A stretch of 64,000 bases of DNA from Bacillota bacterium (GCA_023439505.1 JAEXNR010000029.1:62001-126000), one strand, 5' to 3'; shown: positions 34,524 to 44,795, counted from the stretch's first letter. Notes: generated from the sequence alone by a model not told the origin. Numbers and translations: made by a program.

Positions 34524-35288
34524 TCAGACCCTTTTTTGCTGAGCAAGCTCATGAACACATTGCCTGATCTGATCCAACACCTCTTTGGAAGGCTCCGCTT
34601 CCCCTTCCACTACCGGAACATATTCATTGTTCCTTATATCCCCGTGCAGGACAAACTCAAACCATACTGCAGCCAATGCAAATCTTCCATAGATATAATC
34701 CATGTGAAAACCGTCCCTGCATAGACTTTTCCCGCCATTTTCATAATCAAAGGGTGGTAAGGTTCTGAGTTTTTGAATGGTCTCTCCAAAGGGTATGATT
34801 TCTAAGGACAACTCCCTGGCAATGGTATCATAACACTGAACTAAGTTACGATACATCTCCTGCTGATCTCTATGATAGAATTCAAAGTGTCCATGGTCCG
34901 AATCTATCTCATACGCCCAGGTCTGATGAATCAGAATTTTCGCTCCCGGGGCATGTTGTTTTATGAACTGTGTCAAATTAGCGCCATAAGGATAATAGCT
35001 GGATAATATACCACTGAATCCGCTGCATTGCTGTATGGTCACAATATCCCATTTCTCTTCCTGTAATGTCTCTTTTATTCCAACATAGCGGTCTGTATCA
35101 ACGCCATTGCGCTGATAGTTGCATTCTCTGATATCCTCACAGATATTATTCCAGTGGCGTTCCATGGAGCAGCCGCCAATGTACAGATTTACAACCTGCA
35201 CCTCAATCCCGGCGCTTCTTGCCATCTGATAGAGATAGGTAGTAGAATCCTGAGAAAAACTATTTCCGATTGATAATATGTTTAACAC
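34524..35288 (-). CDS. DUF4886/SGNH-hydrolase-like protein
   Basis: 254 residues, no signal peptide. It begins NILSIGNSFSQDSTTYL, where the GNS Ser fits block I of SGNH esterases. Next come NLYIGGCSMERHWNN (Gly block), IHQTWAYE, and near the C terminus CRDGFHMD with the Asp-x-x-His of block V. An esterase or deacetylase acting on acylated sugars is plausible given the glycan-degrading surroundings, but the activity is inferred. The start is GTG, with AGGGGGA about 7-8 bases upstream. Single gene, divergent from the next chemoreceptor. Confidence 0.8.
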   Translation of the reverse strand: MLNILSIGNSFSQDSTTYLYQMARSAGIEVQVVNLYIGGCSMERHWNNICEDIRECNYQRNGVDTDRYVGIKETLQEEKWDIVTIQQCSGFSGILSSYYPYGANLTQFIKQHAPGAKILIHQTWAYEIDSDHGHFEFYHRDQQEMYRNLVQCYDTIARELSLEIIPFGETIQKLRTLPPFDYENGGKSLCRDGFHMDYIYGRFALAAVWFEFVLHGDIRNNEYVPVVEGEAEPSKEVLDQIRQCVHELAQQKRV

Positions 35289-35450
35289 AATGAAATCCCC
35301 CTGAATCTTATGATTACATGAACAATTATGCCCTCATTGGCTCCTCCTTGCTTGGGTGGCGGGTTTCAAGGGCTGCCTGCTCATGCTTATAAATTCTGTG
35401 TATGAATAATTATAGAATTCATACTATTTATTTATCGGTCTGTGGACACA

Positions 35451-35468
35451 AATTAATTATAATTAATT
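35451..35468. repeat. 18-bp perfect palindrome in the divergent region
   Basis: AATTAATTATAATTAATT is its own reverse complement. It lies between the DUF4886 gene and the chemoreceptor promoter (410-bp region). It could be an operator or simply low-complexity AT sequence. Confidence 0.4.
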
Positions 35469-35532
35469 TAAAAGATAATTGATTTGCTCCCCACATGTGT
35501 TACAGTTCAATGGGATTTTACAAAACCCGGTA

Positions 35533-35561
35533 TTGTAAGTCAAATGTCCCTATAGTATAAT
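35533..35561 (+). promoter_or_regulatory. Promoter of the Cache chemoreceptor
   Basis: TTGTAA (35533-35538), 17-bp spacer, TATAAT (35556-35561); the leader would be about 130 bases. No further gene is seen from 35289 to 35698. Confidence 0.6.
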
Positions 35562-35698
35562 AAACCAAGATTCTAATTGTTGGAAACGAAGAAGAATTCC
35601 TGTAGATGGGCACATATGGAATTTGGAGTTTATTGTGCAACCGGCCAGCAAGTATTATTTTTACTTTACCTAAAGATAAATTATACTTGGAGGCTGAC

Positions 35699-37483
35699 AT
35701 GAAAAAATTAAGACACAAAATATTATTAATTCTACTTACCACCTCTTCTTTCTTTACCATACTGATCGGAAGTTATAGCCTGGTTAGTATCTCACGTCTA
35801 AATGATAAGGAAACTGCTTCTATCAAAACGACCCTGACAGATGACTACGATACGCGAATCAAGAATGAGGTTGAAACGGCGGCTGCCATCGTTGATTTCT
35901 TTTATACCTCCTATCAGAATGGAACTTATACACTGGAGGAAGCAAAAGAAACGGCAAAAGCAGCCATTAAGTCCTTACGATATGATAATGACGGTTACTT
36001 CTGGATCGATGATACCAAAGGTATTCTCATCGCACATCCAATCCAGCCGCAAGACGAAGGGAGCAATCGACTGGATATCGAAGATCCCAATGGCGTCGCA
36101 TTAATTCAGGAAATCATCCAGGCGGCCCTGGAAAATAAAAATTCCGGATACACCGACTTTATGTGGGTAAAACCAGAGAATGTAGATACGGGTAAGACAA
36201 GTCCAAAACGTGCTTATTCCCAACTATTCAAACCCTGGAACTGGATCATAAGCACCGGTAATTACGTTGATGATATTGATCAGGCAGTATCATTAAAGCA
36301 ACAGCAATTGCAAGACCGGCTCAAACAGAACTTCTTTGGTATTCTCGGACTGATTCTGCTCTCCTTATTTGGAATTACCGTATTTGGGATCATGTTAAGC
36401 AATCTGATATCAAGACCGGTGGTTAAGCTGGTCAGAGCCTTTGAAAAGGATGCCGGCGGCAGGATCACCATTCAGGAGATACATATAAGATCAAGGGATG
36501 AGCTTGGTTTACTGGCTAATACATTGAATGAGATGTCCCTTCAGGTGAAAGACTTTATCCACGGTGTGACAAAGGAAGCGAAGGAGGTCTCTGACTCGGC
36601 AAATGTGGTTCGTAATAATATGCTCACGCTGAATCAGGAGATTCAGGAAATTTCTGCTGCCACAGAGGAAATCTCAGCAGGAATGGAGGAGACCACCGCC
36701 ACCTCCGAAGATCTAAAGAATAAGGCGTGGGAAATTGCTAACGATACCGATGCTATCGCAAAGAAGACAGAGGAAGCCTCGGTCGCTGTCAGCGAGATGA
36801 ATGAAAGGGCTTCCCAGCTAACGAATACTTTAAATATCAGTATTCAGAAAGGACAACAGATTATACAAACGGCCCATGACCGGTTAGATCAGGCTATGGA
36901 GGATGCTAAGGCTGCGCATCAAATCAGCGACCTTGCCGAGGTCATCACTCAGATTACCAATCAGACAAATCTGCTGGCATTAAATGCGGCAATTGAAGCT
37001 GCCAGAGCGGGGGAAGCAGGAAAAGGCTTTGCCGTTGTAGCGGAAGAAATCCGGCATCTTGCGGATAATTCCCAGAATACGGTGAACCAGATGCAGGATA
37101 TGATACAATCCATTACTTCTTCAGTTAACAGCCTGTATTCCGGTTCCAGCGAACTCGTAGATTTTCTAACGAAGAATGTAAAAAATGATTATGATCTGAT
37201 GCTCAATGCTTCCGATGAATATCATAAGGATGCCCGCTCTCTTGAAGCTATGATCACCGACTTTAACAGTAACGCAATTTTCCTGAACAGCACCATACAT
37301 CAGATGACAACTGCAATGGATGAAATCGCATCCGCCACCTATGAAGGTGCACAAGGCGCCGGTTCTATAGCAAATAGCGTGGATCTGGTTACCCAAAAAG
37401 CAGCCGGTTTACTGGATCAGGCAAACCACTCCGAGGAGAATTCCAACTCCCTGCTCCAACTGGTATCTATGTTTAAGGTGTGA
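35699..37483 (+). CDS. Methyl-accepting chemotaxis protein with single-Cache sensor
   Basis: 594 residues. TM1 (about 8-28); extracellular single Cache domain (sCache_2-like, about 35-200) with the typical NDGYFWIDDTKGILIAHP and PWNWIISTGNYVDDI segments; TM2 (about 207-230); HAMP (about 230-285); signalling coiled coil with tip NLLALNAAIEAARAGEAGKGFAVVAEEIRHLAD (about 421-453). sCache_2 domains often bind small organic acids; the ligand here is unknown. GGAGG lies 5 bases before ATG 35699; the longer reading from 35606 lacks a site. Own promoter and terminator. Confidence 0.95.
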   Translation: MKKLRHKILLILLTTSSFFTILIGSYSLVSISRLNDKETASIKTTLTDDYDTRIKNEVETAAAIVDFFYTSYQNGTYTLEEAKETAKAAIKSLRYDNDGYFWIDDTKGILIAHPIQPQDEGSNRLDIEDPNGVALIQEIIQAALENKNSGYTDFMWVKPENVDTGKTSPKRAYSQLFKPWNWIISTGNYVDDIDQAVSLKQQQLQDRLKQNFFGILGLILLSLFGITVFGIMLSNLISRPVVKLVRAFEKDAGGRITIQEIHIRSRDELGLLANTLNEMSLQVKDFIHGVTKEAKEVSDSANVVRNNMLTLNQEIQEISAATEEISAGMEETTATSEDLKNKAWEIANDTDAIAKKTEEASVAVSEMNERASQLTNTLNISIQKGQQIIQTAHDRLDQAMEDAKAAHQISDLAEVITQITNQTNLLALNAAIEAARAGEAGKGFAVVAEEIRHLADNSQNTVNQMQDMIQSITSSVNSLYSGSSELVDFLTKNVKNDYDLMLNASDEYHKDARSLEAMITDFNSNAIFLNSTIHQMTTAMDEIASATYEGAQGAGSIANSVDLVTQKAAGLLDQANHSEENSNSLLQLVSMFKV

Positions 37484-37566
37484 TATTACATTATCGCAGG
37501 ATGGAGCAGATGCCCACCGACCGGCGTGGTCCGGCTTCGCTGGACACACAGCACACGCAATGAAAT

Positions 37567-37598
37567 AAGGCGCTTCGCAATGCGAAACGCCTTGTTTT
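37567..37598 (+). terminator. Bidirectional terminator between chemoreceptor and GH36 gene
   Basis: AAGGCG/CGCCTT outer stem, TTCGC/GCGAA inner stem, TTTT after it on the plus strand. It touches the stop codon of the convergent GH36 gene. Confidence 0.8.
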
Positions 37599-39711
37599 AG
37601 CGGTATGTTCTAGTTAGGGAGCTATCCAACCTTCTAAGTAATATGGCAACTGCTTCATAAGCAGTCATACTGTCAATCTCCAGACATTTACCCATATTCC
37701 GGATGGTATGCGGCCCGGATTCATATACCTCCAAAACCTCATATTCAGTGGGTATCGGTATGCTTATTTTCCCTGTGTTTTCAAAGGAATGAAGTACAAG
37801 ATAAGCATTCCCACTCTCTTCAAGACGTAAAATCCCCTGCCACCCCTCTAACACTCTGTAACTTCCCTGTCCGGTGCCATAATATTCAGAGATTCCGTTT
37901 TGCAGGATGGAAGAAATTTTTCTGTAGAATGCCATTCCCTTATCTATGAGTTTCCACTGGGGATCAGACAACTCATTCATATCTCCCGAAATACACATAA
38001 CACCCAGGAAGGCAGCACTCATCGAATAACAGATTCTTTGCAGGGTATCTTCTTTTCTTATGACCGCCCAAATCTGGCTCTTGTGTGGCGGAATCACCCG
38101 GTGCATATTGGCCGCTATAACCGGGATTTCCGGCTCCTCATGCGCATCTGAAAAGGATACCATATCCGCGATGGATACCATGGAGGGTTCCAAACGGTGT
38201 CCGCCCGAAGCACAGATCTCAATCACAATTCCGGGGATTTCACTTCTGATTTTTCTAAAGAACAGCTTGGTTGCCTCTATCGTATCATACAGCCCCTGTC
38301 CCAGACTTTCTGCTCCGTCACAGCCAATTCCGATGGTTTCGTTATAATCAATTTTGATATATTCAAATTGATTTTCTTTCAGAAACCCTATGATTTTCTC
38401 AGAAAGGTAATTCTGTGTCCAGGGATCTCTCATATCCCAGAAATACCTGCTGCCGGAACAAATGATCTTGCCTTTCTTTGTGAGCAAATGCTCCGGATAC
38501 AATAATAACACATTCGCTTCCTGACCAACCACCTCCGCTTCAAACCATATCCCGGGCTTTAATCCCGCAGTCTTGATGGCATTTACAGCCGCGGCAATTC
38601 CATCCGGGAAAAGGCGTTGTGATACGTTCCAATCCCCCATATTATTTTCCCAGCCTTTTTTGGCATCCGCATACCAACCGGCATCAATCACAAAATAGTC
38701 TGCACCTTTATCCCTTAGGACCTTTAGGAGGCTGCCAATCCTGTCCTGTGACGGTTCCCCCCAGGTGGTACAGTATTCATTAAAAATCACCGGCAATTGA
38801 TCTGTAAATTCAGGATGTTCTTCCCCTGATGCCTGCATACGGACCAATCTTTGACATGTCCCGTCAAAGTCCCCTCTGCTGACTGTCAAAAATGCCTCCG
38901 GCGAAACAAAGCGTTCCTTCTGTTTTAATGTCTTGCACCAATGTCCAAAATCATAATCCGCAATTCCTCCGGAGATGCATAAGTTTTCGTCCCTGCGGTA
39001 AATCTCCATCTGCCAGGAGGAGGCGCAGCATAACTGTGCTGCCCAAATTGTTTTATTTCCCTTGTCTTCTATGGCCAGGATCGGAAAATAATTTCTGACC
39101 GGCATGGATCCTAATTGTCCAAACTTTTCACTGAATGCACCATGCCTGGACCAGGTTGGCTCCAACAGCATTTCTTCTGCCGTCCTGGTCTCTACTCTTC
39201 CTTCCGTACTCCACTTACTGCGGATCCGGTGGATCAGCAGCCGGTGTGTTGCCTCCCCTTTCACAAACGGTGTCAGCATACCCAAAGAAAACGAGGACAG
39301 CATATTAATTGTCAGTTCCTCTTCTCCCTTATTTTCCATTGCGGTTCTTACCGTAATGCCCTGATTTCCTTCTTGGAATGTCACCTGATGACTGATATAC
39401 AGGTTTCTCTTGTTCTTTAGTATGGTTGTAATTGTTATAATCCGGTCTTCTCTCTCCACCATCTGTTCCACATACTCCAGCTCCATGGCAGACGAAGCAT
39501 TGCGAAAGGAATGTCCGTTCAGAAATCCATAGGGCGCGGCATCTCCATCAATCATGAGCTGCACGAGAGAGTCAACCTTCCCCGGCTTATCCCACACAAT
39601 GTTTTGCTCCATATCACTGGGAACCAGCAGCATCTCCATCTGCTTTTCTTCATTGAGGATATAAAACAGTATCATATCTGTAAATTTGAATTTGGATTGT
39701 ATTGTCTTCAT
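37597..39711 (-). CDS. Alpha-galactosidase-like GH36 enzyme (divergent subgroup)
   Basis: 704 residues, cytoplasmic. N-terminal beta-sandwich (about 1-290), then the TIM barrel (about 300-600) with VIDAGWYAD, PGIWFEAEVVGQ, the nucleophile region FEYIKIDYNE (Asp of KIDY), EICASGGHRLE, and SFSDAHE with the likely acid/base Asp. The motifs match GH36 but differ in detail from the second GH36 enzyme in this locus (KWDFN, CSDNTD), so a different substrate size or linkage is likely. AAGGAG lies 8-9 bases before ATG. Divergent from the AraC regulator gene, with which it shares a 135-bp control region. Confidence 0.9.
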   Translation of the reverse strand: MKTIQSKFKFTDMILFYILNEEKQMEMLLVPSDMEQNIVWDKPGKVDSLVQLMIDGDAAPYGFLNGHSFRNASSAMELEYVEQMVEREDRIITITTILKNKRNLYISHQVTFQEGNQGITVRTAMENKGEEELTINMLSSFSLGMLTPFVKGEATHRLLIHRIRSKWSTEGRVETRTAEEMLLEPTWSRHGAFSEKFGQLGSMPVRNYFPILAIEDKGNKTIWAAQLCCASSWQMEIYRRDENLCISGGIADYDFGHWCKTLKQKERFVSPEAFLTVSRGDFDGTCQRLVRMQASGEEHPEFTDQLPVIFNEYCTTWGEPSQDRIGSLLKVLRDKGADYFVIDAGWYADAKKGWENNMGDWNVSQRLFPDGIAAAVNAIKTAGLKPGIWFEAEVVGQEANVLLLYPEHLLTKKGKIICSGSRYFWDMRDPWTQNYLSEKIIGFLKENQFEYIKIDYNETIGIGCDGAESLGQGLYDTIEATKLFFRKIRSEIPGIVIEICASGGHRLEPSMVSIADMVSFSDAHEEPEIPVIAANMHRVIPPHKSQIWAVIRKEDTLQRICYSMSAAFLGVMCISGDMNELSDPQWKLIDKGMAFYRKISSILQNGISEYYGTGQGSYRVLEGWQGILRLEESGNAYLVLHSFENTGKISIPIPTEYEVLEVYESGPHTIRNMGKCLEIDSMTAYEAVAILLRRLDSSLTRTYR

Positions 39712-39846
39712 TCTTTGTACTCCTTGGCTCCTTCGCTATGTATCCCACTGCCACCCCATGTCATGATAGACATTTCATGTAAAATTTGCTAACATAAAAA
39801 TGTACACAGACGATTTCCATCAGGAAGCATAAAGGAGATTCACATT

Positions 39847-40758
39847 ATGGGTGTAAATGCAAAATATACAAATTCAGCTCGTTATAAATGCCTGGAATAT
39901 TTAAAAAAAGCATCCCTGGAATTATATTTATGTTATTGCGGTTCTCAAATTTGTTGTTCCGGGCATGCTTACGGTCCGGAAATAAGAAACGAATATCTGG
40001 TACATATTGTCCTAAGCGGTAAAGGCCGCTATACCGTGGGAAGAAAAACCTATGACATCGGGCCTGATATGGCATTTCTGATTTACCCGGGTGTCACCAC
40101 CTTTTATGAAGCAAGCAGGGAAGATCCCTGGACCTATATCTGGGTCGGCTTCAATGGAACCAAAGCAGAAGCTTCCCTGAAACATGCCCAATTTTCTAAG
40201 GAGCATCCGGTGGTCCCCATTCAGAATGTGGAACCCTTTGTCTACTCTGTCAACGGAATGCTCGCTTCCAGCCAGCTGACCTATGCCAATGACCTCGCCA
40301 GAGAAGGATATCTCTATCAATTTATCTCCTCTCTGATTCAGGACAGACAAAACCAGGAGAACATCGAAGAGGTACATGATTATTCTTATCAGGTGTATGT
40401 AGATCATACCCTGGAATATATCGAACATAATTACAGTAAGAATATTAAGGTTCAGGGGATCGCCGATTACATTGGAATTGATCGTTCTTATCTGAGCCAG
40501 TGCTTCAGAAGCGTCCTAAATATGTCTCCCCAGGAATATATTCTCAATTACCGCATGAATCAGGCCGGTCTGTTACTGAGAAATACTTCTTTGCCGGTAA
40601 GCGAGATTGCCAGCCGGGTAGGCTACGATGACGCATTGAATTTCTCGAAAGCCTTTAAGAAAATATATAGTATCAATCCCACCAGTTACCGCAATACAAC
40701 AGAGGATCTGGAATTCTCTGATAAGGATACACAAAATGAGGATCAGGAAAAGGAATGA
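39847..40758 (+). CDS. AraC-family regulator of the alpha-galactoside locus
   Basis: 303 residues. N-terminal cupin (about 10-150: EYLVHIVLSGKGRYTVGRKTYDIGPDMAFLIYPGV, WTYIWVGFNG) as in MsmR/RafR-type regulators, and C-terminal double HTH (about 190-290: IKVQGIADYIGIDRSYLSQCFRSVLNMSPQEYI; PVSEIASRVGYDDALNFSKAFKKIYSINPTSYR). Acidic tail. AAAGGAG lies 9 bases before ATG. It stands between two GH36 genes: divergent from one, and convergent with the other at 8 bp. Likely activates both in response to an alpha-galactoside such as melibiose or raffinose; the inducer is inferred. Confidence 0.92.
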   Translation: MGVNAKYTNSARYKCLEYLKKASLELYLCYCGSQICCSGHAYGPEIRNEYLVHIVLSGKGRYTVGRKTYDIGPDMAFLIYPGVTTFYEASREDPWTYIWVGFNGTKAEASLKHAQFSKEHPVVPIQNVEPFVYSVNGMLASSQLTYANDLAREGYLYQFISSLIQDRQNQENIEEVHDYSYQVYVDHTLEYIEHNYSKNIKVQGIADYIGIDRSYLSQCFRSVLNMSPQEYILNYRMNQAGLLLRNTSLPVSEIASRVGYDDALNFSKAFKKIYSINPTSYRNTTEDLEFSDKDTQNEDQEKE

Positions 40759-40766
40759 TCAAAGAA

Positions 40767-42965
40767 TTACTTCCCGCAGCGAATGATCTCAAACTGATAT
40801 GCGGGATAGTCCCCCCATGGATTGGGCAGATTAAATCCGGCATACATTAATGCGCCTCCGCTATACGTTCTTTCCTCACCGATTACCTGATACAGTGCGC
40901 TTTCCTCAAGTCCCCGCAGATGAACCGTATAAAAGTCTGTATTTCCATGACTCGTCGGAAACACTATGCTCAGGAGGCTCTTCTTCTTATCCTCTGAAAC
41001 CATCTGCCATGCAATAAAATCATTGTTTTCATAGGGATTTGTCAGGCGGTAATAATTACCGTGGTTAATCAATTCATAGTTTCGTTTATAAAATTCCACC
41101 TGGGTTTTAACTTCTTCCTTCTCTTGCTCAGAGAGCACATTGATGTCAAGCTCATACCCGAAGGTACCGGCCATGGCTACTACCCCTCTGGTATGAAAGG
41201 GGGTAGTTCTTCCTGTCTGGTGGTTCGGGACAGCGGATACATGGCTTCCGACTGCACTGATGGGATAGCCAAAAGAGGTTCCGTATTGTATCTTCAGCCG
41301 ATCAAGGGCATCCGTATTATCCGAGCACCAAATCTGGGGTTCATAATATAACATGCCCGCGTCAAACCTTCCTCCACCGCTGGAACACCCTTCGATTAAT
41401 ACATTGGGATAAGCCTTTGCTACCCGATTAAGAAGCTCATATAATCCAAGAATATAATCATGAAATACCTGCCCCTGATGCTGATCATCCTTCTTCGCAG
41501 ACCACACTTCCGCAATACTTCTGTTAAAATCCCACTTTATGTATTCAATATTGGCACTGTTTAGAATATCTGAGATGGAATCGTAGATATAATTTCTTAC
41601 TTCTTCCCTGGTAAGATCCAGTACGATCTGATAACGGCATCGGGTCAGCGGCCGATTGGGGATTCGAAGACACCAATCGGGGTGATTTCGATATAAATCA
41701 CTGTCTTCATTCACCATTTCCGGTTCAAACCATATCCCAAATTTGCAGCCTGCCTCATTTACCCTGTCTGTCAGTTCCTTTAGCGAGGTGCCCAGTTTTT
41801 CGGTATTAACAACCCAGTCACCCAGACTTGAGAAATCATCCTCCCGTTTGCCAAACCACCCATCATCCATTACCAGCATCTCAATCCCAAGCTCTGCCGC
41901 CTCTTTGGCAATGGCCACCAGCTTCTTTGTATCAAAATTATAATAAGTTGCTTCCCAGTTGTTAATTAAAATCGGTCTTCTTGCATTCTTATACGTTCCT
42001 CTGGTAATGTGATTTCGAATCAGTTTATGATAATTATGAGAAAGCTGCTCCATCCCCCGGTCAGAATAGCTCATCACCACCTCCGGCGTAGTAAAGGTCT
42101 CTCCCGGTCCTACTTCATATTGAAAAAATGCAGGATGAATTCCCATGGCAATTCTGGTCTGACCAATCTGTCCTACTTCCACCTGTGCCTGAAAATTTCC
42201 GCTGTATAAGAGGGAGAATCCATAACATTCTCCGTTAGTTTCCGTCGCTTCATGATCTGCCAGAATTACAAAGGGATTATGCTGATGGCTGCTCAACCCC
42301 CGCATACTTTCCACCGATAGAATTGCACGCCCCACGGGGGTTCTGTCAACCTCCCGTTCCATGGAATGTTTCCCGTAAAAGTGAATCAGATCATACTGAT
42401 GATGCGGATAATCAACACATGCGGAGAACGCTTTTAACAGCTTTACAGGCGCCTTCCCCCTATTTCTGATTTTGGCGGCACGGGTAATTACATCATATTG
42501 CTCCACCACACCATAATATAAATCCACTTCCAGGTTAGTCACTTTATCGATACAGGTAATCACCAGTGTCTGCATGGCAGTCTGATCTGTCTCATAGACG
42601 GAAGGTAACTTCTCCAGTTGATACTTGCCCTCCATAATCTGATGCGATTGATATCGCAAATCGGCTGCGCAGCTGCCATCCTGATTCACCACATCCAGGC
42701 AGGAGATCCGATAATCCCCCATTCCAAATGTAGAATATTCCTGCGGCTGGATATCCATAGAGAAGGTTCTGTCTTTTCCCGCTTCATTGGGATTCCCGCA
42801 ATGACTTCTGTCGATACCGCGTATGAAATAATCCAGGTTACACTCCACCTTTTTCCCATAAAACAGATGTATTAAGGTGTCATACGGTCCGATTTTTATA
42901 TGGTAAGAGGTATTATCGGTGAATAGCAAAAACACTTTATCCTGTTCGTTATACATAATAGCCAA
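40767..42965 (-). CDS. Alpha-galactosidase, GH36 (AgaA/RafA type)
   Basis: 732 residues, the usual length for the tetrameric GH36 subgroup. N-terminal beta-supersandwich (about 1-330) with FIRGIDRSHCGNPNEAG-like elements, TIM barrel from about 335: PILINNWEATYYNFD, MLVMDDGWFGKREDD, FGIWFEPEMVNEDSDLY, nucleophile Asp in IEYIKWDFNRS, LIEGCSSGGGRFD, and acid/base Asp in IWCSDNTDALDRL. It hydrolyses terminal alpha-galactosyl residues of melibiose, raffinose and stachyose inside the cell. The start is TTG: AGGAGG stands 8 bases upstream, whereas the ATG three codons later would be 17 bases away. Last gene of the sugar ABC operon. Confidence 0.95.
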   Translation of the reverse strand: MAIMYNEQDKVFLLFTDNTSYHIKIGPYDTLIHLFYGKKVECNLDYFIRGIDRSHCGNPNEAGKDRTFSMDIQPQEYSTFGMGDYRISCLDVVNQDGSCAADLRYQSHQIMEGKYQLEKLPSVYETDQTAMQTLVITCIDKVTNLEVDLYYGVVEQYDVITRAAKIRNRGKAPVKLLKAFSACVDYPHHQYDLIHFYGKHSMEREVDRTPVGRAILSVESMRGLSSHQHNPFVILADHEATETNGECYGFSLLYSGNFQAQVEVGQIGQTRIAMGIHPAFFQYEVGPGETFTTPEVVMSYSDRGMEQLSHNYHKLIRNHITRGTYKNARRPILINNWEATYYNFDTKKLVAIAKEAAELGIEMLVMDDGWFGKREDDFSSLGDWVVNTEKLGTSLKELTDRVNEAGCKFGIWFEPEMVNEDSDLYRNHPDWCLRIPNRPLTRCRYQIVLDLTREEVRNYIYDSISDILNSANIEYIKWDFNRSIAEVWSAKKDDQHQGQVFHDYILGLYELLNRVAKAYPNVLIEGCSSGGGRFDAGMLYYEPQIWCSDNTDALDRLKIQYGTSFGYPISAVGSHVSAVPNHQTGRTTPFHTRGVVAMAGTFGYELDINVLSEQEKEEVKTQVEFYKRNYELINHGNYYRLTNPYENNDFIAWQMVSEDKKKSLLSIVFPTSHGNTDFYTVHLRGLEESALYQVIGEERTYSGGALMYAGFNLPNPWGDYPAYQFEIIRCGK

Positions 42966-43004
42966 GTTATTTTCCTCCTGATCTGAATGTGCATCTCTGT
43001 TTGT

Positions 43005-43835
43005 CTATAATTTACTTCCGCTGGTTGCAATACCTTCGATGAACTGTTTCTGGAAAATAATATAGATCAACATCATCGGCCAGATCGCAAGGACAGATGC
43101 TGCCATTAATTCCGGGTATTTTACCGAATATGCACTTTGTATTTTGGATAATGCAGAAGAAAGTGTGGCTGCGTCAGATTGATTGTTCACAATCAACGGC
43201 CACATTAAATCCTTGAAAGCAAATAATGCAGTGAATATTGCAAGTGCAATCAAACCGGATTTCGTAAGGGGCAGCATAATCTTCCAGAAGGTCTTCCAGA
43301 TATTACATCCATCCAGTCTTGCCGATTCCTCCAAATCCCTGGGAAGGCCCATAAAAAACTGTCTTAACAGGAAGGTGCCAAAAGCACTTACCAGCCCGGG
43401 AAATACCAGGGCAAAAACTGTATTTCTCATATTCAGAAAGTCAACCATCAGATACTGGGGAATGACAAAGATCTGAACCGGAACCATCATTTGAAATAGT
43501 ACGATCCCAAAGAGGAAGTCCCTTCCCGGAAACTTTAATCTTGCAAACGCATAGGCAGCCATCGCTGAAAAGAAGACGGCACAAAAGACGCGTAAAACCA
43601 TCATGGCAATACTGTTGATATAGAGCTGTATGAAATTATTATTCTTCCACACTGTGATAAAATTCTTCCACTGTAATTCTTTTGGAATATAAATATAAGG
43701 ATTCATGGAAGTCGATTCTGTTACCGTCTTTAAGGATGTCAGCACCATCCAGACGAAGGGGAAGACCATGACGATTGCTCCCAGTATTAATACGATATGT
43801 AATAATGTATGTGAAAGAAATCTCTTTTTTTTCAT
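43005..43835 (-). CDS. Sugar ABC transporter permease (MalG/MsmG type)
   Basis: 276 residues, six membrane helices. The cytoplasmic EAA loop reads EESARLDGCNIWKTFWKIMLPLTKSG (about 187-212), the contact with a shared ATPase. A GAG-type carbohydrate uptake (CUT1) permease. GAGG lies 9 bases before ATG. It follows the other permease gene by 39 bp. No ATPase gene is in the operon; a multi-use MsmK/MsiK-type ATPase elsewhere probably serves it. Confidence 0.95.
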   Translation of the reverse strand: MKKKRFLSHTLLHIVLILGAIVMVFPFVWMVLTSLKTVTESTSMNPYIYIPKELQWKNFITVWKNNNFIQLYINSIAMMVLRVFCAVFFSAMAAYAFARLKFPGRDFLFGIVLFQMMVPVQIFVIPQYLMVDFLNMRNTVFALVFPGLVSAFGTFLLRQFFMGLPRDLEESARLDGCNIWKTFWKIMLPLTKSGLIALAIFTALFAFKDLMWPLIVNNQSDAATLSSALSKIQSAYSVKYPELMAASVLAIWPMMLIYIIFQKQFIEGIATSGSKL

Positions 43836-43874
43836 ATTTTCTTACCTCATTTCTTAACTGTTTTGTGCATCTGA

Positions 43875-44795
43875 TTACATATAGTTCACCCATTTTTTCT
43901 GAGCCTTCATTTGAATCACGGTAATCACCATGATAATAGCCAAAAGTAAGACAACAATTGCTGAGCCATATCCCTTATTACTATATTTAAATGAGTTATT
44001 ATAGAATAAGTAAACCAGTGATACCGCACTGTTATATGCCGGGTTCGCAACATCAATCATCATATAAATCACATCAAACACCTGCATTGCAGTAATAACA
44101 CTGGTAACTGCAACAAAAAACAGTGTCGGTGATACCAGTGGCAGTGTTATTTTGAAGAATTGTCTGACGGGAGAGGCCCCGTCAATATCACTCGCCTCGT
44201 AAAAATCTCTTGGTATTTCCTGTAAGCCTGCCAGTAAAATAACCATACTGTAACCAATGGTACTCCATATGCCTATAATGGCAATGGAAGTCAGGGCAAG
44301 ATTCGGGCTTTCAGTCCATTTTATTTTGTTCACTCCCAGGTTTGCTAAGATATGATTAATAAATCCGAAATTATAATTATATAACCACCTCCATACCATG
44401 GTGACTGCGGCGGGAGCCGCTACCATCGGTACAAAGTAAATGGTCCGATAAATTCCCCTCCCCTTTAACTTCCTGTTTAATACAACTGCAATCAGCAAAG
44501 AAATCGCCATCGTTGCCGGCACCACCAGACAAGTATAGACCAGCGTATTGCGAACGGCATACCAGGTCTGTGCATCCGAAAACATTCTCTTATAATTATC
44601 CAGGCCGATGAATATATTGCCTTTTCCAAATGCTCCGCTCTTGAAAAAGCTCATATATATTGTCTGAAAAATGGGTATGATATTTAATATAAATAATCCG
44701 ATGATCGTTGGAGCGACCATAATATAGGCCCATTTCCATTCGTTTAATACATTTCTGGGAATTCTTCTTTTTCCGGTGATATTGTTATCTGCCAA
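43875..44795 (-). CDS. Sugar ABC transporter permease (MalF/MsmF type)
   Basis: 306 residues, six membrane helices with the first at about 20-42; EAA loop EASDIDGASPVRQFFKITLPLVSPT (about 202-226). CUT1 family partner of the following permease. The start is TTG with AGGAGG 8 bases upstream; no in-frame ATG is better placed. A strong hairpin lies between this gene and the upstream binding-protein gene, which probably keeps permease expression below that of the binding protein. Confidence 0.95.
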   Translation of the reverse strand: MADNNITGKRRIPRNVLNEWKWAYIMVAPTIIGLFILNIIPIFQTIYMSFFKSGAFGKGNIFIGLDNYKRMFSDAQTWYAVRNTLVYTCLVVPATMAISLLIAVVLNRKLKGRGIYRTIYFVPMVAAPAAVTMVWRWLYNYNFGFINHILANLGVNKIKWTESPNLALTSIAIIGIWSTIGYSMVILLAGLQEIPRDFYEASDIDGASPVRQFFKITLPLVSPTLFFVAVTSVITAMQVFDVIYMMIDVANPAYNSAVSLVYLFYNNSFKYSNKGYGSAIVVLLLAIIMVITVIQMKAQKKWVNYM

